NCBI GenBank assembly: GCA_947626935.1
Contig: CANQUD010000002.1
Coordinates: 1 to 64,000 of the forward strand
Reading direction: 5' to 3'
From: an uncultured Clostridia bacterium
GTDB lineage: Bacteria > Bacillota > Clostridia > Christensenellales > Borkfalkiaceae
DNA length: 64,000 nucleotides
Positions 32,589-41,205 of this stretch are shown in pieces. A program made the translations under genes and the position numbers. The notes below the pieces were generated by a model. It saw only the letters and a program-made list of their open reading frames with translations. It ran no database searches and was not told the origin of the DNA. Position 1 is the stretch's first letter. Each line of letters starts with the position of its first letter.

Positions 32589-32617
32589 ATTATACCTCAA
32601 AGGGTGGGAAATGTCAA
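32589..32617 (-). promoter_or_regulatory. Consensus promoter of the recombinase-hflX operon
   Basis: TTGACA (32617-32612) and TATAAT (32594-32589) on the minus strand are 17 nt apart, a perfect sigma-A promoter. Only 6 nt separate the -10 from the ATG. Confidence 0.9.
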
Positions 32618-32644
32618 CGGAATGCGGTGGGTGACACACAGGGA

Positions 32645-32676
32645 ACTATTCGCAAAACACCGATTTTACGAATAGT
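32645..32676. other. Candidate dif / recombinase core site
   Basis: ACTATTCGCAAAA (32645-32657) and TTTTACGAATAGT (32664-32676) are inverted arms with one mismatch around the 6-bp centre CACCGA. Two 11-13-bp arms with a 6-bp centre is the architecture of Xer dif sites, and the site lies just upstream of the XerS-like gene, as in streptococci. Confidence 0.5.
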
Positions 32677-32966
32677 AAGAGGGCGGAAATTGGGAATTTA
32701 GCCTAAAATTACGGACTTCATCCGTATTTTTCGGAATTTTCGGATAAAATGTTCATTTGAATATGTACAGGAAATTTTGAGAAAATTCCTAAAATTTTGT
32801 CCGAACGTTTTATGGAATTTTTCCGAAAACTCGGTACGATCCTTTCGGAAAAATGTATTTCTATCCCAAAAATGTCTGCACAATGACATGATCCCGAAGC
32901 GTTTTTTCGGCAATTTTTCCCCGAAAATCACCGTTTTGCCTCTGAAATTCCCTCTGAAAAGTCCTT
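32677..32966. other. Gene-free AT-rich stretch with TTTCGGAA-type repeats
   Basis: No open frame of interest on either strand. It contains a small hairpin ACGGA/TCCGT followed by ATTTTT (32711-32730), a repeated TTTTCGGAA / TTCCGAAAA word, and a perfect 12-bp inverted repeat ATTTTTCCGAAA (32817-32828) and TTTCGGAAAAAT (32843-32854) with a 14-nt centre. Composition is clearly more AT-rich than the flanking genes. Confidence 0.6.
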
Positions 32967-33007
32967 AATACTATGTCAGACATAGTTATTATGTCAGACA
33001 TAGTATT
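32967..33007. repeat. Dispersed palindromic element, copy 4, double, at the end of the GH13 gene
   Basis: Two abutting units: AATACTATGTCAGACATAG (32967-32985) and TTATGTCAGACATAGTATT (32989-33007). The second provides the last codons and stop of the GH13 gene on the minus strand (YYV-stop). Confidence 0.85.
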
Positions 33008-34826
33008 GGGTCAAGATCCCGTAAGAACAGGCTGAAATGGAGATCTTGCCGTCAAAAATCTTTTCGGAGAGCAGTTCTTTCCATTCTCCCGCAAATTTGA
33101 GATTGTATTCGCACGAACTGCGGTTCACATAGACGACCACGCTTTTTTGACCGATCTTTCTTTGATAGACAATGCAGCCTGTATCTGCGAAAATTTCCCG
33201 ATAGCTCCCCTCTGCAAAAATTTCTCTCAATGTTCCCGTACGGAGCTTGCCGAGTTTTTGGTAGAATCCGTGCAGTTCGCCGTCGATATTGTCCCAAGGG
33301 AAACATCTGCGGCAGAACGGGTCCTGATATCCTTCCATACCCGCTTCGTCGCCGTAAAAGACGCACGGGACTCCCGGCAAAGTAAACTGCAAAACGGCAG
33401 CCATCTTCAAAAGTTCCTTGGCTTTTTCGCGCTCTTCGTTGCTCATCCGAAGGACCGCCATTTTCTCTTTATCGTCGCATTCCTCGCCGCCGAACACCGT
33501 CAGAATTCTCGGGGTATCGTGGGAGCCGAGGATGTTCATGAGACAATCGAGCGTCTGTTTCGGATAATTGTCGAGGAGCATGGCGATCGTCTCGCGCAGG
33601 AGATAGGTCATTCCCGTCCGTACAAAGTTGATGATGCCGTCCTTCAGAGGATAATTCATCACGCTGTCAAGCTCATATCCCTGCAAATATTCCCGTCTGA
33701 CGTCGTAGGAGATCTTGTTGGAAGCGTCCTCCCAAACTTCTCCGATCAAAATTGCATCGGGATCTTCGCTCTTGACGGTCTCCCGCAGCTTTTTCAGGAA
33801 GAAGTCGGGCAATTCATCGGCAACATCGAGCCGATATCCGCCGATCCCGTGACGGAGCCAATGTTTGAGAACGCCGTTTTCGCCCATGATATACTCTTGA
33901 TAGGAAGGTGATGCCTCGTTGACCTCGGGCAAGATCAGGATCCCCCACCAACATTCATAGAGCATGGGAAACTCTTTGAACGTATACCAATCGGCATAGG
34001 GAGACTCTTTGGACTGGTAGGCGCCGAGCGTGGGATATTTCCCATATTTGTTGAAATACTTGCTGTCGTCGCCCGTGTGATTGAAAACACCGTCCAAAAT
34101 GATGCGGATCCCGTCATTTTCGGCTTCTTTGACGAGGCGGTCGAACTCTTCTTCCGTCCCGAGCAGGGGATCGATCTTCATGTAATCGCCCGTGTCATAG
34201 CGATGATTGGAGAATGCCTCAAAGATCGGATTGAAATAGATGACCGTGACGCCGAGGTCTTTGAGGTACTTAAGTTTTTCTCTGACGCCGTTCAAATTCC
34301 CGCCGAAAAAGTCATTGTTGAGGATCTTTCCCATCTCATTCGGGCGGAAGGACGGCATTCCGCCCCAGTCGGTGCGGAGATATCTCCCTTCGGCAAGCGG
34401 ATGATCTCCTTCGCCCTTGAAAAATCTGTCGGGAAAGATCTGGTACATCACGCCGCCCTTGAACCAATCGGGCGTCGTGTAATCTTCGTCAAAGACGGTG
34501 ATCTGCCAATCATTTTTGCCGTCGAATGCGCCTCTGCGCAGTTTTCCGCACATGAACCGTGCGCCGTCCAGTTCAAAATGATAAAAATACAGTCCCGTCG
34601 CGTGAAAGCAAAGGCGGAGCGAGAAACAATTTTCTTCCCGTTCCATGGGGAAAAACTTTGCTTCTTCGCCGTTTTTCCATAAAACCAGCGTACAAGTTTG
34701 AGCGGAGAATGAAAATTCTCCGCCTTCACGATTCGTATAGAGATGAAGCGAAAGCTCGCTGCTGCGCGGGATCGCCCCGAGAACGCTCTTGCAAGCGCTG
34801 TCAAGTGGATCGTAGTAGAAACTCAT
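32994..34826 (-). CDS. GH13 alpha-glucan hydrolase (neopullulanase/cyclomaltodextrinase-like)
   Basis: Family GH13: VTVIYFNPIFEAFSNHRYDT, DGVFNHTG, the nucleophile Asp in IGGYRLDVADE, the acid/base Glu in ILIGEVWED and NILGSHDTPR. An N-terminal beta domain (residues 1-115) precedes the barrel, as in alpha-glycosidases acting on short maltodextrins or cyclodextrins. No signal peptide, so it is cytoplasmic. As the last gene of the glycogen operon it probably debranches or shortens limit dextrins left by GlgP. It starts 9 nt after glgP. Its final three codons and stop are supplied by a dispersed palindromic repeat. Length 610 aa. Confidence 0.9.
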   Translation of the reverse strand: MSFYYDPLDSACKSVLGAIPRSSELSLHLYTNREGGEFSFSAQTCTLVLWKNGEEAKFFPMEREENCFSLRLCFHATGLYFYHFELDGARFMCGKLRRGAFDGKNDWQITVFDEDYTTPDWFKGGVMYQIFPDRFFKGEGDHPLAEGRYLRTDWGGMPSFRPNEMGKILNNDFFGGNLNGVREKLKYLKDLGVTVIYFNPIFEAFSNHRYDTGDYMKIDPLLGTEEEFDRLVKEAENDGIRIILDGVFNHTGDDSKYFNKYGKYPTLGAYQSKESPYADWYTFKEFPMLYECWWGILILPEVNEASPSYQEYIMGENGVLKHWLRHGIGGYRLDVADELPDFFLKKLRETVKSEDPDAILIGEVWEDASNKISYDVRREYLQGYELDSVMNYPLKDGIINFVRTGMTYLLRETIAMLLDNYPKQTLDCLMNILGSHDTPRILTVFGGEECDDKEKMAVLRMSNEEREKAKELLKMAAVLQFTLPGVPCVFYGDEAGMEGYQDPFCRRCFPWDNIDGELHGFYQKLGKLRTGTLREIFAEGSYREIFADTGCIVYQRKIGQKSVVVYVNRSSCEYNLKFAGEWKELLSEKIFDGKISISACSYGILTQYYV

Positions 34827-34835
34827 TGCTGTGGA

Positions 34836-37262
34836 TTATTTTGTAAGGGGTTTGAGATTCCAGATCTTGGTCGCATAATCGCGGACGCTTCTGTCGGCGG
34901 AGAAATATCCCGCAGCGGCAATGTTGTTGAGCGATTTTCTGTTCCATGCGAGTTTATCGTTGCGATAAAGCTCCGTCATGGCATTCTGCGTCTGCGCATA
35001 AGAATCATAGTCCGCAAGACACATATACGGGTCGGCGACGGGTGCGTTGCGCAGGAGATAGTTCGCGATGTCGGCAAACGAAGACCCGTTGAACCCGACG
35101 ATGAGCGATTCGATGATCTGCCGCATCGCATAATTCTGGTTGTAATAGGCGCTGGAATTGTATCCGCTGCTCCAGAGCTGCTTGACTTCCTCGGCTTTCA
35201 ACCCGAAAATGAAGATGTTCTCCGCACCGACGCGCTCCGCCATTTCGACATTTGCACCGTCCAAAGTGCCGATCGTGAGCGCACCGTTGATCATGAACTT
35301 CATGTTCCCCGTGCCGCTCGCCTCTTTGCCTGCAAGCGAGATCTGTTCGGAGATCTCCGATGCGGGCATGAGCTTCTCGGACATGGTAACATTGTAGTTT
35401 TCCATGTAGACAACGTTGAGTTTTTCGTTGATCTTCGGATTCTTGCGGATGTCCTCGGCGAGGAAACAGATGAGTTTGATGGTCTGCTTCGCCATATCGT
35501 ATCCTGCCGCAGCCTTTGCGCCGAAGATGTATGTCTTGGGAAGAACGTCGAGATCGGGATTTTCGCGCAGAGCGTTGTACTCGGCGATGATATGGAGCAC
35601 ATTCAGAAGCTGGCGCTTGTATTCGTGCATGCGCTTCGCCTGAACGTCGAACAGGGTGTTCGGATCGACGACCGCACCTTGATAGCTCTTGGCATACGCC
35701 GCAAATTGCTCTTTTTTGATGCGTTTGATCTCTTCGAGGCGCTGCAGAACGCTCGTGTCGTTCTCGAATTTGCGGAATTCCGCAAGTTTTGCGGCATCCT
35801 TTGCATATCCCGTTCCGATGCAGTCATTGAGAAGTGCGCAGAGTTCGGGGTTGGACTGGTTCAGCCAACGTCTGTGCGCGATGCCGTTCGTGACATTGGT
35901 GAATTTCTCGGGCGTGTACTCATAGAAATCGTGGAAAATGCTGTCCTTGATGATCTCGCTGTGGAGTTCGGAAACGCCGTTGACGCTGTGCGACCCCATA
36001 ACGCAGAGATTTGCCATGCGGACGGTATTGTGGGACAGGATCGCCATGCGGGAGATCTTGTTCCAGTCCCCGGGAAATCTGTGCCAGAGATCGTCGCAGA
36101 AACGGCGGTTGATCTCCTTCAGAATGCCGTAAATACGGGGAAGTCTGCGGGCGATCAAGTCCTCTGCCCATGTCTCGAGCGCTTCCGCAAGCACGGTATG
36201 ATTCGTGTACGCGCATGTCGCCGTCGTGATGTTCCATGCGACTTCCCAGCCGAAATAGTTCTCGTCGACGAGAATGCGCATCAATTCGGGAATGGCAAGC
36301 GCGGGATGGGTGTCATTGATATGGATGGCTGCCATCTGCGGGAGCAGATTCAGGGATCCGTACCGACGCTTGTGGTCGGCGACGATACATTGCAGCGACG
36401 CGGAGACGAGGAAATATTGCTGTTTCAACCGCAACGATTTACCTTCATAGTGGTTATCCGAGGGATAAAGTACCTTGGAAATGAGCTGGGCGTCGCTGTC
36501 GTCCCGCATGACCGCCTCGTAGTTTCCCTGCGAGAAGAGCTGCATGTCGAACTTTTGCACCGCGCGGGAACGCCAGAGACGGAGCACGCTGACCGCTTCG
36601 GAATCGGCACCCGAGACCATCATGTCGCAGGCGATCGCCTCCACCTCCTTGGCGTTGTGGTAGACGGTCTCCATGCCGTGGTCGGTCCACTTTTCCTCGA
36701 GTTCCCCGTCAAAACGGACGATGAACTGCTTGTCGGAACGCTGTGTCAACCACGCTTCGCCGCCCGGGAGCCAGACATCGGGAAGCTCCATCTGCCAGCC
36801 GTCGACGATCTTCTGTTTGAAGAGTCCGTATTGATAGCAGATCGAAAAGCCCATCGCGGGATAATTCTGCGTCGCGAGACCGTCCAAAAAACATGCCGCA
36901 AGCCGTCCCAAGCCCCCGTTTCCGAGTCCTGCGTCGGGTTCCTCTTCATAGAGTTCCTCGAGCGTGAGACCGAATCCCTTCAGCGCTCCCGCGATCGGTT
37001 TCTCGATCCCGAGATTGTAGACGCTGTTCTTGAGGGACCGCCCCATCAGAAATTCCATGCAGAGATAATAGACGCGCTTTGCCTTTGCCGCCTTGATCTT
37101 GAGATGGAATTTCTGCCGTTTTTCGAGCATGATGTCCCTGACGCTCATGACGACGGCTTTGTAGATCTGTTCTCTTGATGCCTCTTGTGCACTGACGCCG
37201 AAATAGCGCATCAGCTTTCCCGCAATCAGACGTTCTGCTTCCTGCTCTGTCATTTTAGCCAT
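34836..37262 (-). CDS. glgP: Glycogen/alpha-glucan phosphorylase
   Basis: GlgP releases glucose 1-phosphate from the non-reducing ends of glycogen using PLP. The PLP-binding segment EASGTGNMKFMINGALTIGTLDGANVEM lies near residue 650; N-terminal features include YLCMEFLMGRSLKNS, GLGNGGLGRLAACFLDG and INDTHPALAIPELMR. The 808-aa length is typical. The start ATG 37262 is 15 nt after CAGGAG, a rather long spacing. It follows glgA by 31 nt in the glycogen operon. Confidence 0.97.
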   Translation of the reverse strand: MAKMTEQEAERLIAGKLMRYFGVSAQEASREQIYKAVVMSVRDIMLEKRQKFHLKIKAAKAKRVYYLCMEFLMGRSLKNSVYNLGIEKPIAGALKGFGLTLEELYEEEPDAGLGNGGLGRLAACFLDGLATQNYPAMGFSICYQYGLFKQKIVDGWQMELPDVWLPGGEAWLTQRSDKQFIVRFDGELEEKWTDHGMETVYHNAKEVEAIACDMMVSGADSEAVSVLRLWRSRAVQKFDMQLFSQGNYEAVMRDDSDAQLISKVLYPSDNHYEGKSLRLKQQYFLVSASLQCIVADHKRRYGSLNLLPQMAAIHINDTHPALAIPELMRILVDENYFGWEVAWNITTATCAYTNHTVLAEALETWAEDLIARRLPRIYGILKEINRRFCDDLWHRFPGDWNKISRMAILSHNTVRMANLCVMGSHSVNGVSELHSEIIKDSIFHDFYEYTPEKFTNVTNGIAHRRWLNQSNPELCALLNDCIGTGYAKDAAKLAEFRKFENDTSVLQRLEEIKRIKKEQFAAYAKSYQGAVVDPNTLFDVQAKRMHEYKRQLLNVLHIIAEYNALRENPDLDVLPKTYIFGAKAAAGYDMAKQTIKLICFLAEDIRKNPKINEKLNVVYMENYNVTMSEKLMPASEISEQISLAGKEASGTGNMKFMINGALTIGTLDGANVEMAERVGAENIFIFGLKAEEVKQLWSSGYNSSAYYNQNYAMRQIIESLIVGFNGSSFADIANYLLRNAPVADPYMCLADYDSYAQTQNAMTELYRNDKLAWNRKSLNNIAAAGYFSADRSVRDYATKIWNLKPLTK

Positions 37263-37293
37263 AATATATAAAGTCTACTCCTGAAAAAAGTGT

Positions 37294-38841
37294 TTATCTT
37301 AAGAGAGCGAGATACATTTCCTCATAATAATGTGCCGAGGATGCCCAGCTGAAGTCCGTCGTCATTGCCTTGTGAACGAGTTCTTTCCAGACTTCGCGGT
37401 TGCGGTAGACCCCGATCGCCTCATTGATGACATAGAGCATGTCATACGCGTTGTAGTCGTGGAAGGTGAAGCCGTTCCCGCCTGCGCCGAAGGGTGTGAT
37501 GCTGTCCCTCAACCCCCCCGTTTCGCGCACGATCGCGACCGTGCCGTAGCGGGAAGCGATCATCTGCGAGAGTCCGCAGGGTTCGCTCTTGGAAGGCATC
37601 AGGAAGAGATCGGCGCCCGAATAGATCTTCCTCGAAAGATCGGAATTGAAGGAAATGACGGAGACGACTTTCCCGGGGTACCTTCTCGCAAGGTCGGAAA
37701 AATATGTCTCGTAGGAAGAATCGCCCGTGCCGAGCAGGATGAACTGCATATCCTGCCGAAGCGCCTGCTCGATGACCTCTCTGACGAGATCGAGTCCCTT
37801 GTGGGTGACGAGACGGGTGATCATGGCAAGAATGGGCGTGTCGGGCTTGACGGGAAGGTTGAGCATGCGCTGCAGTTCTTCCTTGCAGACGGCTTTCCCG
37901 TCCATTCGGTCCGCGCTGTAGTTTTCAAAGAGCGAAACGTCGGTCGCAGGGTCGTAATAGTCGGGATCGATGCCGTTCAGGATGCCGCGGAGCTTGAATT
38001 CGTTCCTGCGGATGATCGGATCGAGTCCGTGCGAATAGTACGGATCCTTGATCTCCTGCGCGTAGGTGGGAGAAACGGTCGAGAAGCATTCGCAGCACTC
38101 GATCGCCCCCTTCATGAGATTGATGCAGCGGTCATATTCCACAAGATTCTGGAAATGATAGGAGATCCCGAAGAGGTCCTCGAGGATATCGAGGGAATAT
38201 TTTCCCTGATACTCTATATTATGAATGGTAAAGACCGCGCGGATGAACTGGTACTCTGGACGGAAACAGTAGATCGTCTTGAGATACAGCGCCGCAAGCG
38301 CAGCCTGCCAGTCATGGCAATGCATCACGTCGGGATAGAAACCGATGAAGTTCATCGTCTCCATGACGCCGCGGCAGAAGAACGCGAACCGTTCGCCGTC
38401 GTCATAGTAGCCATAGCAGCCGGGACGCTTGAAATAGTACTCATTGTCGAGGAAATAGAAGGTGACGTTGTCCTTTTTATACTCGAAAATGCCGCAGTAC
38501 TGATTTCTCCAAGAGAGCGCGACGTAGGTGTTTCCGAGGAATTTGAAGTCCTTTCTGAAATCTTTTTTGATATCCTGATAGAGCGGGACCATGACGCGGA
38601 CGTCATATTTATCCTCTCTTGCAAGCGCTTTGGAAAGAGACCCGATGACTTCGGCAAGTCCCCCCGTCGCGATGAACGGCGACGCTTCCGATGCGACAAA
38701 CAAGATCTTTTTCTTCGCCTCCGCCGTCACTTCCGCAGGTTCCGCCCTGATCGGCTCCTCGGCTTTCCCCAAAACTTCCACATCGGGAAGATCGGGCGTC
38801 CGCTCCTTCTTTGTTCCCCTCTTTTTCGTTGTTTCACTCAT
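37294..38841 (-). CDS. glgA: Glycogen synthase
   Basis: GT5 glycogen synthase, adding glucose from ADP-glucose. Seen: ILFVASEASPFIATGGLAEVIGSLSKAL (residues 46-73), VMHCHDWQAALAALYL, FTIHNIEYQGKYS, the C-terminal SKSEPCGLSQMIASRYGT and TGGLRDSI. The usual lysine of the KxGGL nucleotide-sugar motif is replaced: residue 58 is Ala (ATGGL). A charged 43-residue N-terminal extension (KKRGTKKERTPDLPDVEVLGKAEEP) precedes the catalytic domain. Start ATG 38841 has GGGGGAGAG. The frame is open further upstream only as a shadow of glgD. Length 515 aa. Confidence 0.93.
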   Translation of the reverse strand: MSETTKKRGTKKERTPDLPDVEVLGKAEEPIRAEPAEVTAEAKKKILFVASEASPFIATGGLAEVIGSLSKALAREDKYDVRVMVPLYQDIKKDFRKDFKFLGNTYVALSWRNQYCGIFEYKKDNVTFYFLDNEYYFKRPGCYGYYDDGERFAFFCRGVMETMNFIGFYPDVMHCHDWQAALAALYLKTIYCFRPEYQFIRAVFTIHNIEYQGKYSLDILEDLFGISYHFQNLVEYDRCINLMKGAIECCECFSTVSPTYAQEIKDPYYSHGLDPIIRRNEFKLRGILNGIDPDYYDPATDVSLFENYSADRMDGKAVCKEELQRMLNLPVKPDTPILAMITRLVTHKGLDLVREVIEQALRQDMQFILLGTGDSSYETYFSDLARRYPGKVVSVISFNSDLSRKIYSGADLFLMPSKSEPCGLSQMIASRYGTVAIVRETGGLRDSITPFGAGGNGFTFHDYNAYDMLYVINEAIGVYRNREVWKELVHKAMTTDFSWASSAHYYEEMYLALLR

Positions 38842-38872
38842 GGATCTCTCCCCCTTAACGGATCGATATTTG

Positions 38873-39988
38873 TCAGAGCATTCTGCCCTTGGCAATGAAG
38901 TAAGGCAGGGCTTCGCAGCCTGCAAGGTGCCGTCTGTCACGGATGACGACGTTCTTATCGGTGATGACGCTGTCGAGTTCGACGTTCGTTCCGATGACCG
39001 TATCCTGCATGATGATGGAATTCTTGATGACGCTCCCCTTTCCGACCTTGACGCCGCGGAAGAGAATGCAGTTGTCGACCGTTCCCTCAATGACGCAACC
39101 GTCCGAGATCAAGGAGTTCTTCACGACTGCTCCGTCGATATATTTGCTCGGAGCGGAATCGCGGACCTTCGTATAGACGTCGCGCGCACCGAACAGTTCG
39201 TCCCGAACATCCCGTTGCAAGAGTTCCATGCTGTGGCTGTAATAATTCTGAAGGGAGCTGATCGTCGCGTAATATCCGCCGAACTTGTACCCGAAGATGC
39301 GGAGCGTGTCGACATTCTTTGCAAGGATGTCCCGTCCGAAGCTGGAAAGCCCGCGCGTGACGGCGTCCTGAATCGTGTTGATGAGGAATTCTCTGCTCAT
39401 CACCATGATGTTGACGTAGAGATCGAATTTGCCGCTCTTGAGTTTCGGGTTGATCTTGAGACCCTTGAGTCTCCCCGTCTCGTCGGGCTGGAGCGTCATA
39501 TAGTAAGAGGACTGGGCGGGTTCCGTCTCTTCGTGATAGACCATCGTAATATCGGCGTTCTTCTCTTCATGGAATCTCAAAATTTCCTGAAAATCCACCC
39601 GTGCGATGCCGTCGCAGTCCGTAATGACGACATAGTCCTCATTGCGGTGCGTCAAAAAGCCCGTGATCCCCATGAGCGCTTCGAGGCGCGTCGTGTAGGG
39701 AGCATCCGTCTCGTCCGAATAGGGCGGGAGCAGAATGATACCGCCGTCCTTTCTCGCAAGATCCCAGTCTTTGCCGCTGCCGAGATGGTCGATGAGCGAC
39801 TGATAATTGTTCTTCGTGACGATCCCGACCGTCGTGATCCCCGAATTCACCATGTTTGAGAGGGTGAAATCGATGAGGCGGTATCTTCCGCCATAGGGAA
39901 TGGAAGCCATCGTTCTGTGGCGGGAGAGTTCGGGAATGTTTTCATCGTGAATATTCGAAAATATGACGCCTACTGCAGAATGTGCCAT
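38873..39988 (-). CDS. glgD: Glucose-1-phosphate adenylyltransferase regulatory-type subunit
   Basis: GlgD is the GlgC paralogue of Firmicutes that pairs with GlgC. The N-terminus GVIFSNIHDENIPELSRHRTMASIPYGGRYRLIDFTLSNMVNSGI has the nucleotidyltransferase fold but lacks the GGxGxRL loop of catalytic GlgC, as expected for GlgD. The C-terminal left-handed beta helix is seen in ISDGCVIEGTVDNCILFRGVKVGKGSVIKNSIIM. Start ATG 39988 follows GGGGGAAGAA and lies 1 nt after the glgC stop. Length 371 aa, as usual. Confidence 0.95.
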   Translation of the reverse strand: MAHSAVGVIFSNIHDENIPELSRHRTMASIPYGGRYRLIDFTLSNMVNSGITTVGIVTKNNYQSLIDHLGSGKDWDLARKDGGIILLPPYSDETDAPYTTRLEALMGITGFLTHRNEDYVVITDCDGIARVDFQEILRFHEEKNADITMVYHEETEPAQSSYYMTLQPDETGRLKGLKINPKLKSGKFDLYVNIMVMSREFLINTIQDAVTRGLSSFGRDILAKNVDTLRIFGYKFGGYYATISSLQNYYSHSMELLQRDVRDELFGARDVYTKVRDSAPSKYIDGAVVKNSLISDGCVIEGTVDNCILFRGVKVGKGSVIKNSIIMQDTVIGTNVELDSVITDKNVVIRDRRHLAGCEALPYFIAKGRML

Positions 39989-39989
39989 C

Positions 39990-41183
39990 TTATTCTTCCC
40001 CCTTGTAATCCTTATCGATGATCTTTCCGCCCGCGACCTTTCCCGCGACGGAAATATTTCTGCCGAGAACGGCGATCCCGTTCCCGCTTTCCTTGCTTTC
40101 GCCGACCTCGGCGCCCTCTTCGACGACGACATTCTCGTCGATGATGGAATACAAGACCTTGGCGCCCTTCTTGACGACAGTGCCCGCCATGAGGACGCTG
40201 TCCTCAACGGTAGCCCCCTCTTCGATGACGACATTGGACGCGAGAACGGAATTTTTGACGTAGCCGTCCACCTCGCAGCCGAGCGCCACGAGCGAATTGC
40301 TCACGACCGCGCCGTCGCCGATGTGTTCGGGCGGTGCGAGCGGGTTCCTCGAATGGATCTTCCAATCGGGATCGCCCACGTCAAAGACGGGATCTTCTCC
40401 GAGAAGGTCCATGTTCGATTCCCAGAGGGAAGAGATCGTTCCGACGTCCTTCCAATACCCCTTGAAACGGTAAGAGAACATCTTCTCCCCCGCATTCAGC
40501 ATCGCGGGAAGGACGTCCTTTCCGAAATCCTTGGAAGAATCGGGGTTCGCGTCGTCCGCGGCAAGGTATTTGAAGAGCTTTTCCGCAGTGAAAATATAGA
40601 TCCCCATGGACGCAAGATTGCTCTTGGGCGCCTTGGGCTTTTCTTCGAACTCATAGATGGACCCGTCCTCGCGGGTGTTGAGGATGCCGAAACGGGACGC
40701 CTCTTTCATCGGGACCTCGATGGCGGCGATCGTGCAATCTGCGCCCGTCGCCTTGTGGGCGCGGAGCATCTCGGCATAGTTCATCTTGTAAATATGGTCA
40801 CCCGAGAGAATGAGCACATAATCGGGATTGTATTTTTTCATGAAGGGAAGGTTTTGGTAAATGGCGTTCGCCGTCCCCTCAAACCACGACTGCTTTTTCT
40901 TCGCCTGATAGGGCGAAAGGATATGCACGCCGCCGAACGCGCGGTCAAGATCCCACGGCTGTCCGTTCCCGATGTATTCATTCAATTCGAGCGGTTCATA
41001 CTGCGTGAGCACGCCGACCGTATCGATGCCGGAATTGATGCAGTTCGAGAGCGGAAAGTCGATGATGCGGTACTTTGCGCCGAAGGCGACTGCGGGTTTT
41101 GCAATATTGTTTGTGAGCGCATAGAGTCTGGACCCCTGCCCGCCCGCAAGCAACATTGCGACACATTCCTTTTTTCTCAACAT
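39990..41183 (-). CDS. glgC: Glucose-1-phosphate adenylyltransferase
   Basis: GlgC makes ADP-glucose from ATP and glucose 1-phosphate. The catalytic loop [39 protein letters not shown] is intact, with [40 protein letters not shown], and the C-terminal hexapeptide repeats. Start ATG 41183 (MLRKKE) is preferred because GGGGGTT precedes it; ATG 41198 (MGVKNM) has no site. Length 397 aa. Placed between glgB and glgD in the operon. Confidence 0.96.
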   Translation of the reverse strand: MLRKKECVAMLLAGGQGSRLYALTNNIAKPAVAFGAKYRIIDFPLSNCINSGIDTVGVLTQYEPLELNEYIGNGQPWDLDRAFGGVHILSPYQAKKKQSWFEGTANAIYQNLPFMKKYNPDYVLILSGDHIYKMNYAEMLRAHKATGADCTIAAIEVPMKEASRFGILNTREDGSIYEFEEKPKAPKSNLASMGIYIFTAEKLFKYLAADDANPDSSKDFGKDVLPAMLNAGEKMFSYRFKGYWKDVGTISSLWESNMDLLGEDPVFDVGDPDWKIHSRNPLAPPEHIGDGAVVSNSLVALGCEVDGYVKNSVLASNVVIEEGATVEDSVLMAGTVVKKGAKVLYSIIDENVVVEEGAEVGESKESGNGIAVLGRNISVAGKVAGGKIIDKDYKGEE

Positions 41184-41205
41184 ATTTTTAACCCCCATAG
41201 ATATA

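Noticed and set aside
31515..33007. Integrative element bounded by the tyrosine recombinase and palindromic repeats
   Set aside because: No cargo, excisionase, relaxase or phage genes are present, and the neighbours are housekeeping genes. The repeat copies are dispersed and do not flank a unit.
34743..37178. Very long open frames on the strand opposite to glgP, and similarly opposite the CobW genes (47170-49626), nrdD (51496-53685) and dnaE (56751-58550)
   Set aside because: They are antisense shadows. The translated products lack any family motif and are rich in D, R, V, H as expected from reversed codons, whereas the minus-strand frames encode well-known proteins.
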